DNA of 64,000 nucleotides, taken from Herbaspirillum sp. ST 5-3 (GTDB taxonomy: Bacteria > Pseudomonadota > Gammaproteobacteria > Burkholderiales > Burkholderiaceae_D). Below the pieces are notes generated by a model. The model saw only the letters and a list, made by a program, of their open reading frames with translations, was not told the origin of the DNA and searched no databases. Below are positions 46,904 through 55,016 of the stretch, piece by piece. Made by a program: the position numbers and the translations under genes. The stretch covers positions 248,001-312,000 of the forward strand of contig NZ_STGI01000005.1 in NCBI RefSeq assembly GCF_004804275.1, read 5' to 3'. Numbering within the stretch: the first letter of the stretch is position 1; the number at the start of each line of letters is the position of its first letter.

Positions 46904-48118
46904 GTGAAAAAATCCTCGTTCTGGAAGGCGGGTCACACGCCGACCCTGCTCGCTTCCTTCTTCTATTTCGACCTGAGCTTCATGGTCTGGGTGCTGCTCG
47001 GCCCGCTCGCGGTGCAGATATCGAAAGACCTCGGATTGACTCCGGCCCAGAAAGGATTGATGGTCGCGACGCCGCTGCTGGCAGGCGCGCTGTTGCGCAT
47101 CGTGATGGGCGTGCTGGTCGATCACCTGAAGCCCAAGAAAGCCGGCGCCATCGGCCAGCTGATCGTGATCGCAGGTCTGATGTGGGCCTGGCTCGGCAGC
47201 CTGAAGACTTATGAATCGATGCTCACCCTCGGCATCCTGCTCGGCGTGGCGGGCGCGGCATTCGCCGTTGCATTGCCATTGGCGTCGCGCTGGTATCCGC
47301 CCGAGCACCAGGGCACGGCGCTCGGCATCGCGGGCGCAGGCAATTCGGGCACCGCGTTCGCCGCACTGTTCGCGCCGTCACTGGCGATCGCATTCGGCTG
47401 GCAGAACGTGTTCGGCCTGTGCCTGATTCCGCTCGGCGTCGCATTTCTGGTGTACATGATCTTTGCCAAGGATTCCCCGGCCGCGCCGCCGCCGAAAGCG
47501 ATGATCGAATACCTGCATGTGCTGAAGGACAAGGACGCCTGGTGGTTCATGTTCTTCTACAGCGTCACCTTCGGCGGCTTCTCCGGGCTGGCGTCTTCGC
47601 TGACGATCTACTTCAACACGCAATACGGCCTGTCGCCTGTGACCGCCGGCTATTTCACCGCCGCATGCGTGTTCGCCGGCTCGCTGGTGCGCCCGATGGG
47701 CGGCATCATCGCCGACCGCATCGGCGGGATCAAGACCCTGTCCTTCATGTATATCGTCGCTGCGCTGTTCCTGTTCATCGCCAGCCTCGGCCTGCAGTCC
47801 TATGCCCTGGCACTGCCGGTATTCGTGGTGGCGATGCTGGCGCTGGGCACCGGAAACGGTGCGGTGTTCCAGCTGGTGCCGCAGCGCTTTCGCAAGGAGA
47901 TCGGCGTGATGACCGGGCTGGTCGGCATGGCAGGCGGCATCGGCGGTTTTTATCTGGCATCCAGCCTCGGCTATTCGAAGCAGATCACCGGAAGCTACCA
48001 GTTCGGCCTCACCGTCTTCGCCTCCCTGGCCATCGCCGCACTGCTCGGCTTGAGCGCGGTCAAGGAACGCTGGCGTACTACCTGGGGCAGCGCCGCAATG
48101 ACGACCGCCAGGATCTAA
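46904..48118 (+). CDS. narK: MFS nitrate/nitrite transporter (NarK/NasA type)
   Basis: 404-residue, 12-helix major facilitator protein importing nitrate. The nitrate-porter signature appears as GNSGTAFAALFAPSLA (~140-155) and GTGNGAVFQLVPQRF (~320). The GTG at 46904 is chosen as start: it is preceded by AAAGGA, gives the family-typical N-terminus KKSSFWKAGHTPTLL, and lies after the sigma54 promoter. In-frame ATGs at 46832 and 46847 would lie upstream of the predicted transcript. It diverges from nirB. Confidence 0.9.
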   Translation: MKKSSFWKAGHTPTLLASFFYFDLSFMVWVLLGPLAVQISKDLGLTPAQKGLMVATPLLAGALLRIVMGVLVDHLKPKKAGAIGQLIVIAGLMWAWLGSLKTYESMLTLGILLGVAGAAFAVALPLASRWYPPEHQGTALGIAGAGNSGTAFAALFAPSLAIAFGWQNVFGLCLIPLGVAFLVYMIFAKDSPAAPPPKAMIEYLHVLKDKDAWWFMFFYSVTFGGFSGLASSLTIYFNTQYGLSPVTAGYFTAACVFAGSLVRPMGGIIADRIGGIKTLSFMYIVAALFLFIASLGLQSYALALPVFVVAMLALGTGNGAVFQLVPQRFRKEIGVMTGLVGMAGGIGGFYLASSLGYSKQITGSYQFGLTVFASLAIAALLGLSAVKERWRTTWGSAAMTTARI

Positions 48119-48134
48119 ATCTGTTTAAAATCAG

Positions 48135-48174
48135 CTACGGCGGCTGCGACGAAAATTCGACGCAGCCGCCGTAG
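48135..48174. terminator. Hairpin between narK and the phosphatase-kinase gene
   Basis: Perfect 14-bp stem CTACGGCGGCTGCG / CGCAGCCGCCGTAG, extended by an interior CGA-AAAT-TCG, just after the narK stop. No T-run follows, so it could be a weak terminator, mRNA stabiliser or attenuator controlling expression of the downstream gene. Confidence 0.5.
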
Positions 48175-48208
48175 TCATATCCATCCCACATATCGGGTGA
48201 CATCCACC

Positions 48209-49912
48209 ATGCCCCTGTCCATCAGCATCGGTCATGCGACGCGCGCCGGCCCGCGCGAGCGCAACGAGGATTTCGTGGGCATGGTCACGCCCAATGAACC
48301 GGAACTGTCGACCAAGGGATTCATCGCGGCGATTGCCGATGGCGTGTCGGGCAACGATGGCGGACGCGAAGCCTCGGAATACACCGTGCGCGGCCTGCTC
48401 GCCGACTACTATGCGACACCCGATACCTGGCCGGTGACGCAATCGCTCGACCGCGTCATCAAGGCGATCAACAGCTGGGTGCAGAAGCAGGGATCGGCGC
48501 GCGCGGAATTGTCGGGCATGGCAACCACGCTCACGGCGGTGGTGCTGCGCGGCGGCTACTACTATTTTTCGCATATCGGCGACACGCGGCTGTACCTGCT
48601 GCGCGGCGGTGCCCTGACCCGCCTGACCACCGATCATGTGTGGGATCGCGCGGAAATGCGTCACGTCCTGACGCGCGCCATCGGCCTCGATTCCCATGTC
48701 GCGCTCGACCACGGCATGGGCGAGCTGCAGGAACGCGACGTGTTCCTGCTGGTGTCGGACGGTGTATGGGCGTGGACGACCGAATACGACATGACGCATC
48801 ATCTGTCGCAGCTCGCACTGGGACAGCTCGACGCCGGCGACACGGCGGACATGCTCGTCGATAATGCGCTGGCCGCGGGCTCGGTCGACAACTGCAGCGC
48901 CCTGGTCCTGAGAATCGACGCCTTGCCTGAAGTGAACCTGCGCGATGCCCTGTCGGCGTCGCAGCAATTGCCGGTCCCGCCGAAGCTGAAACCGGGACAG
49001 AGCATCGACGGCCTGGAGGTGGAGGCCATCGTTCACTCCTCGCAGGCGACCGTGCTGTACCGCGTGTTCGACCCGAAATCGCAGCGCCAGCTGGTGCTGA
49101 AGACCTTGCAGGCCGACCGTGCCAGCGACCCGCACGAGCGATCCGCGTTTGCGCAGGAGGAATGGCTGGCCAAGCGCGTGGTCGCACGCTTCTTTCCGCA
49201 AGTGATCACACCGGAACACAAGAACTACCTGTATTACCTGACCACCTGGCACGACGGCCAGACGCTGCAGCAGGCACTGGACAAGGGCGCGCATTTCACC
49301 GCACCGGAAGCCGTGGCAATCGGCGAAAAACTGGCGCGCGCGGTCGGCGCCCTGCATCGCCGCAACATCATTCATCGCGATATCAAGCCGGCCAATGTGC
49401 ATCTCGGCACGGACGGCGAGCTGCGGCTGCTCGATCTGGGCGTCGCTCTCTCCGGCGCCGAAGAAGACCATCCCATCGAAGCCCCGCAGGCGGGCACCCC
49501 GTCCTTCCTCGCGCCCGAACAGTTCGACGGCGCACCGCCTTCGCCCCAGACCGATATTTACGCGGCGGGCGTGACGCTGTATCGCATGCTCACGCGCCAT
49601 TATCCCTATGGCGAGATCGAACCGTTCCAGCGGCCACGATTCGGCGAACCGACGCCGCCCGGGCGTTATCGTCCGGATGTTCCGATCTGGCTGGAAAACG
49701 TCTTGCTGAAGGCGGTGGCGCGCGATCCCGCCGACCGCTTCGAAACGGCCGAGGAATTGCTGGTTGCGCTCGGGCGCGGCGCCAGCAATCCACCGGCGCC
49801 GCGCGTCGCCGCACCGCTCGCCAAGCGCGATCCGGTTGCACTATGGCGAGCGGTGGCAGTGATCTCGATCGTGATCAATCTCTTGCTAATCTATCTGATC
49901 GCCGCACGCTAG
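48209..49912 (+). CDS. PP2C phosphatase-Ser/Thr kinase fusion, membrane anchored
   Basis: 567-residue bifunctional signalling protein. The N-terminal PP2C domain (~1-235) has metal-binding RNEDF, ADGVSG, GDTRLYL, SDGVW and DNCS. The C-terminal Hanks-type kinase (~270-530) has K in LVLKTL, catalytic IIHRDIKPANV, DLG in place of DFG, and FLAPEQF; the glycine loop is poor. A single helix (AVAVISIVINLLLIYLIAA) ends the protein, placing both domains in the cytoplasm. The ATG at 48209 follows GGGTGA. It is beside nitrate-transport genes, so it may tune uptake; substrates are unknown. Confidence 0.85.
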   Translation: MPLSISIGHATRAGPRERNEDFVGMVTPNEPELSTKGFIAAIADGVSGNDGGREASEYTVRGLLADYYATPDTWPVTQSLDRVIKAINSWVQKQGSARAELSGMATTLTAVVLRGGYYYFSHIGDTRLYLLRGGALTRLTTDHVWDRAEMRHVLTRAIGLDSHVALDHGMGELQERDVFLLVSDGVWAWTTEYDMTHHLSQLALGQLDAGDTADMLVDNALAAGSVDNCSALVLRIDALPEVNLRDALSASQQLPVPPKLKPGQSIDGLEVEAIVHSSQATVLYRVFDPKSQRQLVLKTLQADRASDPHERSAFAQEEWLAKRVVARFFPQVITPEHKNYLYYLTTWHDGQTLQQALDKGAHFTAPEAVAIGEKLARAVGALHRRNIIHRDIKPANVHLGTDGELRLLDLGVALSGAEEDHPIEAPQAGTPSFLAPEQFDGAPPSPQTDIYAAGVTLYRMLTRHYPYGEIEPFQRPRFGEPTPPGRYRPDVPIWLENVLLKAVARDPADRFETAEELLVALGRGASNPPAPRVAAPLAKRDPVALWRAVAVISIVINLLLIYLIAAR

Positions 49913-49925
49913 CTGCCTCCCGACG

Positions 49926-50729
49926 TCAGGCCGCTGCCGGGTGCGCCTGCCGGTGATACAGGAACTCCAGCACCGAAGTACGGTACTCGATGTAAAGCGG
50001 ATCAAGCGCCAGCGCAACGCGGTCGCGCGGGCGAGGCAGGCGCACCTGGACGATGTCGCCGATGGTCGCCGCAGGACCGTTGGTCATCATGACGATGCGG
50101 TCCGACAGCAGCACCGCTTCATCCACGTCATGCGTGACCATCACCACGGTTGATCCGGTCTTGCCGACGATCTTCATCAATTCGTCCTGGAGATGCGCGC
50201 GGGTCAGCGCATCGAGCGCGCCGAAGGGCTCGTCCATCAGCAAGACCTTCGGCTCCATCGACAGTGCACGCGCAATGCCGACGCGCTGCTTCATGCCGCC
50301 GGAGATTTCATGCGGGCGCTTCTGCGCGGCATGACTCAGGTCGACCAGCGCAAGCGCGGCCATGGTGCGTTGCTTCAGCTCCGCCCTGTTTTCGGTTGTG
50401 CCGAAAACGCGTTCGACCGCCAGATAGACATTTTCATAGCAGCTCAGCCAGGGCAGCAGCGAATGATTCTGGAACACGACAGCCCGTTCCGGCGACGGCC
50501 CGGCGATTTCCCGATTGGCGCAGATCAGCGTACCGCCCGTCGCGTCCAGCAGTCCGGCGATCAGGTTCAGCAGCGTCGACTTGCCGCAACCGGAGTGACC
50601 GATCAGCGTGACGAACTCGCCTTTTCTGACGCTCAGGTCGATGTCCTTCAAGGCCGGAAAGATCCCGTTCCTGGTGGAGAAGCTCATTTCCGCGTGTTGA
50701 ATCTCGATGAATTTGCCTGCCTTGTCCAT
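49926..50729 (-). CDS. nrtD: Nitrate ABC transporter ATPase NrtD
   Basis: 267-residue ATPase of a nitrate/sulfonate/taurine-type ABC importer. Walker A GHSGCGKST (44-52), Q-loop VVFQNHSLLPWL, signature SGGMKQRVGIARAL, Walker B VLLMDEPFGALD and H-loop VTHDVDEA are intact. The start at 50729 is chosen; the open frame before it is a shadow of nrtB. It is 17 bases downstream of nrtB. Confidence 0.92.
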   Translation of the reverse strand: MDKAGKFIEIQHAEMSFSTRNGIFPALKDIDLSVRKGEFVTLIGHSGCGKSTLLNLIAGLLDATGGTLICANREIAGPSPERAVVFQNHSLLPWLSCYENVYLAVERVFGTTENRAELKQRTMAALALVDLSHAAQKRPHEISGGMKQRVGIARALSMEPKVLLMDEPFGALDALTRAHLQDELMKIVGKTGSTVVMVTHDVDEAVLLSDRIVMMTNGPAATIGDIVQVRLPRPRDRVALALDPLYIEYRTSVLEFLYHRQAHPAAA

Positions 50730-50746
50730 GATGCTTTCCTTTCCGA

Positions 50747-51649
50747 TCAACTGCGCACCTCTTCGTAGGTAAATGCCCTGGCAAGCGCGACCAGCGCCTG
50801 CTCCAGCAACAAGCCAACGACACCGATCACGACGATGGCGATGATGATGTGCGGCACGTTCAGGTTGTTCCATTCGTCCCAGACCCAGAAGCCGATGCCC
50901 ACGCCGCCGGTCAGCATTTCCGCGGCGACGATGACCAGCCAGGCAGTGCCGATCGCCAGGCGCACGCCGGTCAGCATGTACGGCAGCACCGAAGGGAACA
51001 GGATCTTGGTGACGATCTTCCACTCGGACAGGTTGAGCACCTTCGCCACGTTCATGTAGTCCTGCGGCACGCGCTGCACGCCGATGGCGGTGTTGATGAT
51101 CATCGGCCAGATCGAGCAGATGAAGATGCCCCAGATCGCAGCCGGGTTGGCGGCCTGGAACACCAGCAGGCCTATCGGCAGCCATGCCAGCGGCGACACT
51201 GGCTTCAACAGGCTCACGATCGGACTGAACATGCCGGACAGGAAGCGAAAGCGCCCGATCAGAAAGCCGAGCGGGATGCCGACCGCGGCCGCCATGCCGA
51301 AGCCGGTCGCGACGCGCTTGAGCGAGGCCAGCAGGTTCCAGCCTATGCCCTGGTCGTTGGGTCCTCGCTGATAAAAGGGATCGGAGAAGACGACGATGGC
51401 TTCCCGCAGGGTGAGCAGCGGCGAGGGAAAGCCCTTGCTGCTCGCGGCCACGATTTCCCATGCCAGCACAAGGAGCGCCATGCCGAGAACGGGCGGCAAT
51501 ACGGCCAGGAAGAAGGGTTTCAGTGAAACCTGTTTCCTGGCAAGGGCTACCGTGCGCTTCCTGCTTCTTGTTGGGGCTTCCCTGGTGCCGGCTCTCTTCG
51601 ATGCGGATCCTGCAAGCGGCTCAAATTCCTTTTCCAATACTGCGCTCAT
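50747..51649 (-). CDS. nrtB: Nitrate ABC transporter permease NrtB
   Basis: 300-residue inner-membrane permease with about six helices and the ABC importer EAA-type loop (NVAKVLNLSEWKIVTKILFPSVLPY, at ~200-225). A 40-residue basic cytoplasmic N-terminus precedes the first helix. It forms the channel with NrtD ATPase and receives nitrate from NrtA. It is nine bases after nrtA. Confidence 0.92.
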   Translation of the reverse strand: MSAVLEKEFEPLAGSASKRAGTREAPTRSRKRTVALARKQVSLKPFFLAVLPPVLGMALLVLAWEIVAASSKGFPSPLLTLREAIVVFSDPFYQRGPNDQGIGWNLLASLKRVATGFGMAAAVGIPLGFLIGRFRFLSGMFSPIVSLLKPVSPLAWLPIGLLVFQAANPAAIWGIFICSIWPMIINTAIGVQRVPQDYMNVAKVLNLSEWKIVTKILFPSVLPYMLTGVRLAIGTAWLVIVAAEMLTGGVGIGFWVWDEWNNLNVPHIIIAIVVIGVVGLLLEQALVALARAFTYEEVRS

Positions 51650-51658
51650 GATGCGTCC

Positions 51659-52909
51659 TTACGCTTTGATCTTGAATGAACCGGCATACAGCTTCGGATT
51701 CCTGCCGTCCCACACCGCGCCGTCGATGAGTTTCGACGAACGCATGACGTCCTTCGGCACGCTGACCTTCGCCATGCCCGCAGCGTCCTTGTACAGATCG
51801 ATGCGATTGATCTGTCGCGCCACGGCGAGGTAATCGATGTCTTCCTTCAGCAAACCCCAGCGCCGATGCTGTGTCAGGAACCACATGCCGTCGGACAGAT
51901 AGGGAAAGTTCACATAACCGTCGTTGTAGAACTTCATGTGGTTCGGATCGTCCCAGGTCTTGCCGAGGCCGTTCTGGTAGCGGCCGAGGATGCGCTGGTT
52001 GATCGCATCGACGCCGGTATTGACATAGGACTTGCCGGCGACCGTCTCCGCCATCTTCATCTTGTTCTGCAAGCCGGCATCGATCCACCTGCCGGCTTCC
52101 AGAACCGCCGCGGTCATGGCGCGCGCGGTGTTCGGATATTTCGCCACCCACTCGGCGGTGGTGCCGAGAATCTTTTCCGGATGATCCTTCCAGATATCCT
52201 GCGTGGTGACGGCCGTCATGCCGATGCCATCCATGATTGCGCGATGGCCCCAGGGCTCGCCGACGCAGAAGCCGTCCATGTTGCCGACGCGCATATTGGC
52301 CACCATTTGCGGCGGCGGCACGGTGACGATCTTCGCATCCTTCATGGGATCGATGCCGTTGGCGGCCAGCCAGTAATACAGCCACATCGCATGCGTGCCG
52401 GTGGGGAAGGTCTGCGCAAAGCTGTATTCGCGCTTGTCGGACTTCATCAGCTTCGCCAGCGATGCGCCGTCGACCGCGCCCTTGTCGGCCAGCTTCTTCG
52501 ACAGCGTGATCGCCTGTCCGTTATGGTTGAGCGTCATCAGCATGGCCATGTCTTTTTTCGGACCGCTGATGCCGAGATGGACACCGTACACCAGGCCATA
52601 CAGCACATGTGCCGCATCGAGTTCGCCGTTGACCAGCTTGTCGCGCACGCCGGCCCAGGACGCTTCCTTGCTCGGCACGATCTTGATGCCGTATTTCTTG
52701 TCGAAGCCGAGCACGGAGGCCATCACCACCGAAGCGCAGTCGGTCAGCGGAATGAAGCCGACCTTCACCTCCTCCTTTTCCGGCTTGTCCGAGCCGGCCG
52801 CCCACACACCTTGCGTGGCCAATCCGCCGAGAGTACCGGCAGCCGCGGCGGCGCCCGCCTTGATGATGCGGCGGCGGGTCAAGTTCGTTGTCGTGTCTTT
52901 TGCTGTCAT
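51659..52909 (-). CDS. nrtA: Nitrate-binding protein NrtA
   Basis: 416-residue substrate-binding protein of the NrtA/NasS family. The N-terminus has a Tat signal (TRRRIIKAG, ~10-18) and an Ala-rich hydrophobic stretch, so it is exported; this argues against the cytoplasmic sensor NasS. Binding-pocket blocks include VGFIPLTDCASVVMAS, SLAKLMKSDKREYSFAQTFP near 170 and GNMDGFCVGEPWGHRAI. The ATG at 52909 has GGGGACC upstream. An intrinsic terminator lies 31 bases before the start, so expression depends on antitermination. Confidence 0.93.
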   Translation of the reverse strand: MTAKDTTTNLTRRRIIKAGAAAAAGTLGGLATQGVWAAGSDKPEKEEVKVGFIPLTDCASVVMASVLGFDKKYGIKIVPSKEASWAGVRDKLVNGELDAAHVLYGLVYGVHLGISGPKKDMAMLMTLNHNGQAITLSKKLADKGAVDGASLAKLMKSDKREYSFAQTFPTGTHAMWLYYWLAANGIDPMKDAKIVTVPPPQMVANMRVGNMDGFCVGEPWGHRAIMDGIGMTAVTTQDIWKDHPEKILGTTAEWVAKYPNTARAMTAAVLEAGRWIDAGLQNKMKMAETVAGKSYVNTGVDAINQRILGRYQNGLGKTWDDPNHMKFYNDGYVNFPYLSDGMWFLTQHRRWGLLKEDIDYLAVARQINRIDLYKDAAGMAKVSVPKDVMRSSKLIDGAVWDGRNPKLYAGSFKIKA

Positions 52910-52939
52910 GAGGTCCCCATGCTGAATATCGAAAAGGCC

Positions 52940-52995
52940 AAAAAGAAAGGCGTCCGAACCGCCCCGAGTTTCACTCAGGGGATTCGGACGCCTTT
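52940..52995 (-). terminator. Leader terminator in front of nrtA
   Basis: 13-bp outer stem AAAGGCGTCCGAA / TTCGGACGCCTTT, with an inner stem around a short loop. On the minus strand the hairpin is followed by CTTTTT. It is located in the 5' leader, before the ribosome-binding site, so it stops transcription before nrtA unless relieved. Confidence 0.88.
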
Positions 52996-53006
52996 GTCCT
53001 GTTGTC

Positions 53007-53059
53007 CCGACCTGCACTGGTCAGAACGGCATTGCTGATCCTTGCGCCTTCATTGGCAC
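53007..53059 (-). promoter_or_regulatory. ANTAR-target RNA: two hexaloop hairpins (P1, P2)
   Basis: P1 at 53059-53044 is GTGCC[AATGAA]GGCGC. P2 at 53024-53007 is CTGACC[AGTGCA]GGTCGG. Both loops are six bases with A at loop position 1 and G at position 4, the defining residues for ANTAR-domain binding. They are 19 bases apart, and P2 is 11 bases before the terminator stem. NasT, encoded just upstream, is the obvious ligand: its binding should favour P1/P2 and relieve termination. Confidence 0.8.
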
Positions 53060-53071
53060 TTGCCTGCTATT

Positions 53072-53087
53072 TGCAATTGGCATGCCA
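53072..53087 (-). promoter_or_regulatory. Sigma54 promoter of nrtABD
   Basis: Minus strand TGGCATG-CCAA-TTGCA, with perfect GG/GC spacing. The predicted start near 53061 places hairpin P1 within two bases of the RNA 5' end, consistent with a leader dedicated to antitermination. Confidence 0.8.
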
Positions 53088-53130
53088 GCACGCTTTGCTT
53101 GCATTTGACCCGAAAATGAACCGGAAACGC

Positions 53131-53145
53131 GCACTGAATTTGTGC
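53131..53145. promoter_or_regulatory. NtrC-type box upstream of nrtA
   Basis: GCACTGAATTTGTGC has the two GCAC/GTGC half-sites with correct 7-base spacing, though the inner Y/R bases differ from consensus. Its centre is about -77 from the predicted nrtA start, nearly the same as at nirB (-75). Confidence 0.5.
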
Positions 53146-53167
53146 GGCTCCTCAAAAAAGGGCGCAC

Positions 53168-53791
53168 TCACAGCAACAGATCGGCCACATCGATCATGCG
53201 CTGCGCCACTTCGGACAGCTTCAGGTTCTTGTCCATCGCGAGACGACGCAGCTTGCGATAGGCCTCGTCCTCGGAATAGTGATGGCGCTCCATCAGCAGG
53301 CCCTTCGCACGCTCGATGACCTTGCGTTCGGCCAGCCGGAGTTTCGTCTCGGACAGTTCATGACGCAGCTTCTGATCCACCTCGAAGCGCGCCAGCGCGA
53401 CATCAAGCACCGCCTTCACGCGCTCGGCCGACAGGCCGGCGACAACATAGGCAGACACGCCTGCCTCGATCGCCGCATGCATCGAGTCCTTGTCCTTGTT
53501 CTCCGTAAAACACACGATCGGTCGCCGCTGGTTGGCGGTGGCGGCGACCACCTTCCTCAATGCGGCATCGGACTGTTCGTCCACGATGATCAGGTCCGGC
53601 TGCAATTGCGCAATCTGCTTTGCCAGATCCGCGTCCGGCGGCAACGCGGCCAGGATGTTGTAGCCGCCCTGCAGCAGGCCGATGCGCAGTGCGCGCGCCC
53701 GTTCCGCCTGCACCTGCGCCGCGCGATCGGCGCCCTCCGGCGCGACCAGGGAATTGATGACAACGATCTTGAGTTGTTTGGAATCGGTCAT
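53168..53791 (-). CDS. nasT: ANTAR-domain antiterminator NasT
   Basis: 207-residue response-regulator-like protein. The N-terminal receiver-like domain (LKIVVINSL, DLIIVDEQ, VCFTENKDKD) is followed by a coiled segment and a C-terminal ANTAR RNA-binding domain (ERKVIERAKGLLMERHHYSEDEAYRKLRRLAM, at ~150-181). It should bind the double-hairpin leader before nrtA. The partner nitrate sensor NasS is not encoded in the window. It is directly upstream of the nrtA leader on the same strand. Confidence 0.92.
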   Translation of the reverse strand: MTDSKQLKIVVINSLVAPEGADRAAQVQAERARALRIGLLQGGYNILAALPPDADLAKQIAQLQPDLIIVDEQSDAALRKVVAATANQRRPIVCFTENKDKDSMHAAIEAGVSAYVVAGLSAERVKAVLDVALARFEVDQKLRHELSETKLRLAERKVIERAKGLLMERHHYSEDEAYRKLRRLAMDKNLKLSEVAQRMIDVADLLL

Positions 53792-53844
53792 GATGATATA
53801 AGCGCTGATATAGGCGAATTGCGCTTTCCTTTAAAATGGAGCTT

Positions 53845-53860
53845 TGCAAAAAGCTTGCCA
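53845..53860 (-). promoter_or_regulatory. Probable sigma54 promoter of nasT
   Basis: Minus strand TGGCAAG-CTTT-TTGCA, with correct spacing and only one departure from the -24 consensus. The start near 53834 gives a 43-nt leader for nasT. It abuts the tsaD start codon at 53863 on the other strand. I could not find a matching NtrC box upstream. Confidence 0.5.
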
Positions 53861-53862
53861 TC

Positions 53863-54891
53863 ATGATTGTTCTCGGCGTCGAATCCTCCTGCGATGAAAC
53901 CGGCCTGGCCTTGTATGACACACAACACGGCCTGCTGGCGCATGCGCTCCACTCCCAGGTCGCGATGCACGAGGAATACGGCGGCGTGGTGCCGGAGCTC
54001 GCCTCGCGCGACCATATCCGGCGCGCGATTCCCTTGCTGGAACAGGTGTTGCACCAGGCCGGCGTGCCGCGTTCGGCCGTCGACGCCATCGCCTACACGC
54101 AGGGGCCGGGGCTGGCCGGTGCACTGCTGGTCGGCGCATCGATTGCCTGCGGGCTCGGACTGTCGCTCGACAAGCCGGTGCTGGGCGTGCATCACCTTGA
54201 AGGACATCTGTTGTCGCCGTTGCTGTCGCGCGACCCGCCGGTTTTTCCGTTTGTCGCCCTGCTCATCTCCGGCGGCCACACGCAACTGATGCGCGTGGAC
54301 GGCGTCGGCCAGTACACCTTGCTGGGCGAAACGATGGACGACGCGGCGGGTGAAGCATTCGACAAGTCGGCCAAGCTGCTCGGCCTCGGCTATCCGGGCG
54401 GCCCGGCGATTTCCCGCCTGGCGGACTTCGGCGATCCCGGCGTCTATGAATTGCCGCGTCCGATGCTGCATTCCAAGGACCTGAACTTCAGCTTTTCCGG
54501 TTTGAAGACGGCGGTACTGACGCTGGTGAAGAATCGCATTGCCAACATTTGCGAACAGGACAAGGCGAACGTCGCGCGTGCCTTCGTCGATGCAATTGTC
54601 GATGTGCTGGTGGCGAAATGCCTCACCGCGCTCAAGCAGACCGGCATGAAGCGACTGGTGATCGCGGGCGGCGTCGGCGCCAACCGGCAGTTGCGCGACG
54701 CGCTCAACGCGGCGGCGCAGAAGCGACGCTTTCGCGTGTACTACCCGGAACTGGAATTCTGCACCGACAACGGCGCAATGATCGCGTTCGCCGGTGCAAT
54801 GCGCCTGCAAATCAATCCCGATGCAGCAAAGCGCGACTACGCGTTCAATGTGCGGCCGCGCTGGCCGCTGGATGAAATCAAGACGATCTGA
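53863..54891 (+). CDS. tsaD: tRNA N6-adenosine threonylcarbamoyltransferase TsaD
   Basis: 342-residue Kae1/Qri7-family enzyme that adds threonylcarbamoyl to A37 of ANN-decoding tRNAs. It begins [19 protein letters not shown]. The iron site uses H111 and H115 (HHLEGH), with LISGGHTQL and the C-terminal [13 protein letters not shown] block. It is essential in most bacteria and unrelated in role to the neighbouring nitrate genes, although it shares its fold with the carbamoyltransferase domain of HypF. Confidence 0.97.
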   Translation: MIVLGVESSCDETGLALYDTQHGLLAHALHSQVAMHEEYGGVVPELASRDHIRRAIPLLEQVLHQAGVPRSAVDAIAYTQGPGLAGALLVGASIACGLGLSLDKPVLGVHHLEGHLLSPLLSRDPPVFPFVALLISGGHTQLMRVDGVGQYTLLGETMDDAAGEAFDKSAKLLGLGYPGGPAISRLADFGDPGVYELPRPMLHSKDLNFSFSGLKTAVLTLVKNRIANICEQDKANVARAFVDAIVDVLVAKCLTALKQTGMKRLVIAGGVGANRQLRDALNAAAQKRRFRVYYPELEFCTDNGAMIAFAGAMRLQINPDAAKRDYAFNVRPRWPLDEIKTI

Positions 54892-55016
54892 CGCAAACGC
54901 GTTGAGCGCGGCGCGGGAACCTTGGAGCGGGTTGCCGTACTAAAGAAGCGAGCGGGAGCTTGAATGAAAGCAATTTCATCAACAAGCCCGCGCCCTCTCC
55001 TTGAGCGTCCAACAAC

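Noticed and set aside
49926-51461. A 511-residue version of NrtD starting at 51461
   Set aside because: The first 244 codons are an out-of-frame shadow of nrtB. The conserved ATPase begins at 50729 with its own ATG.
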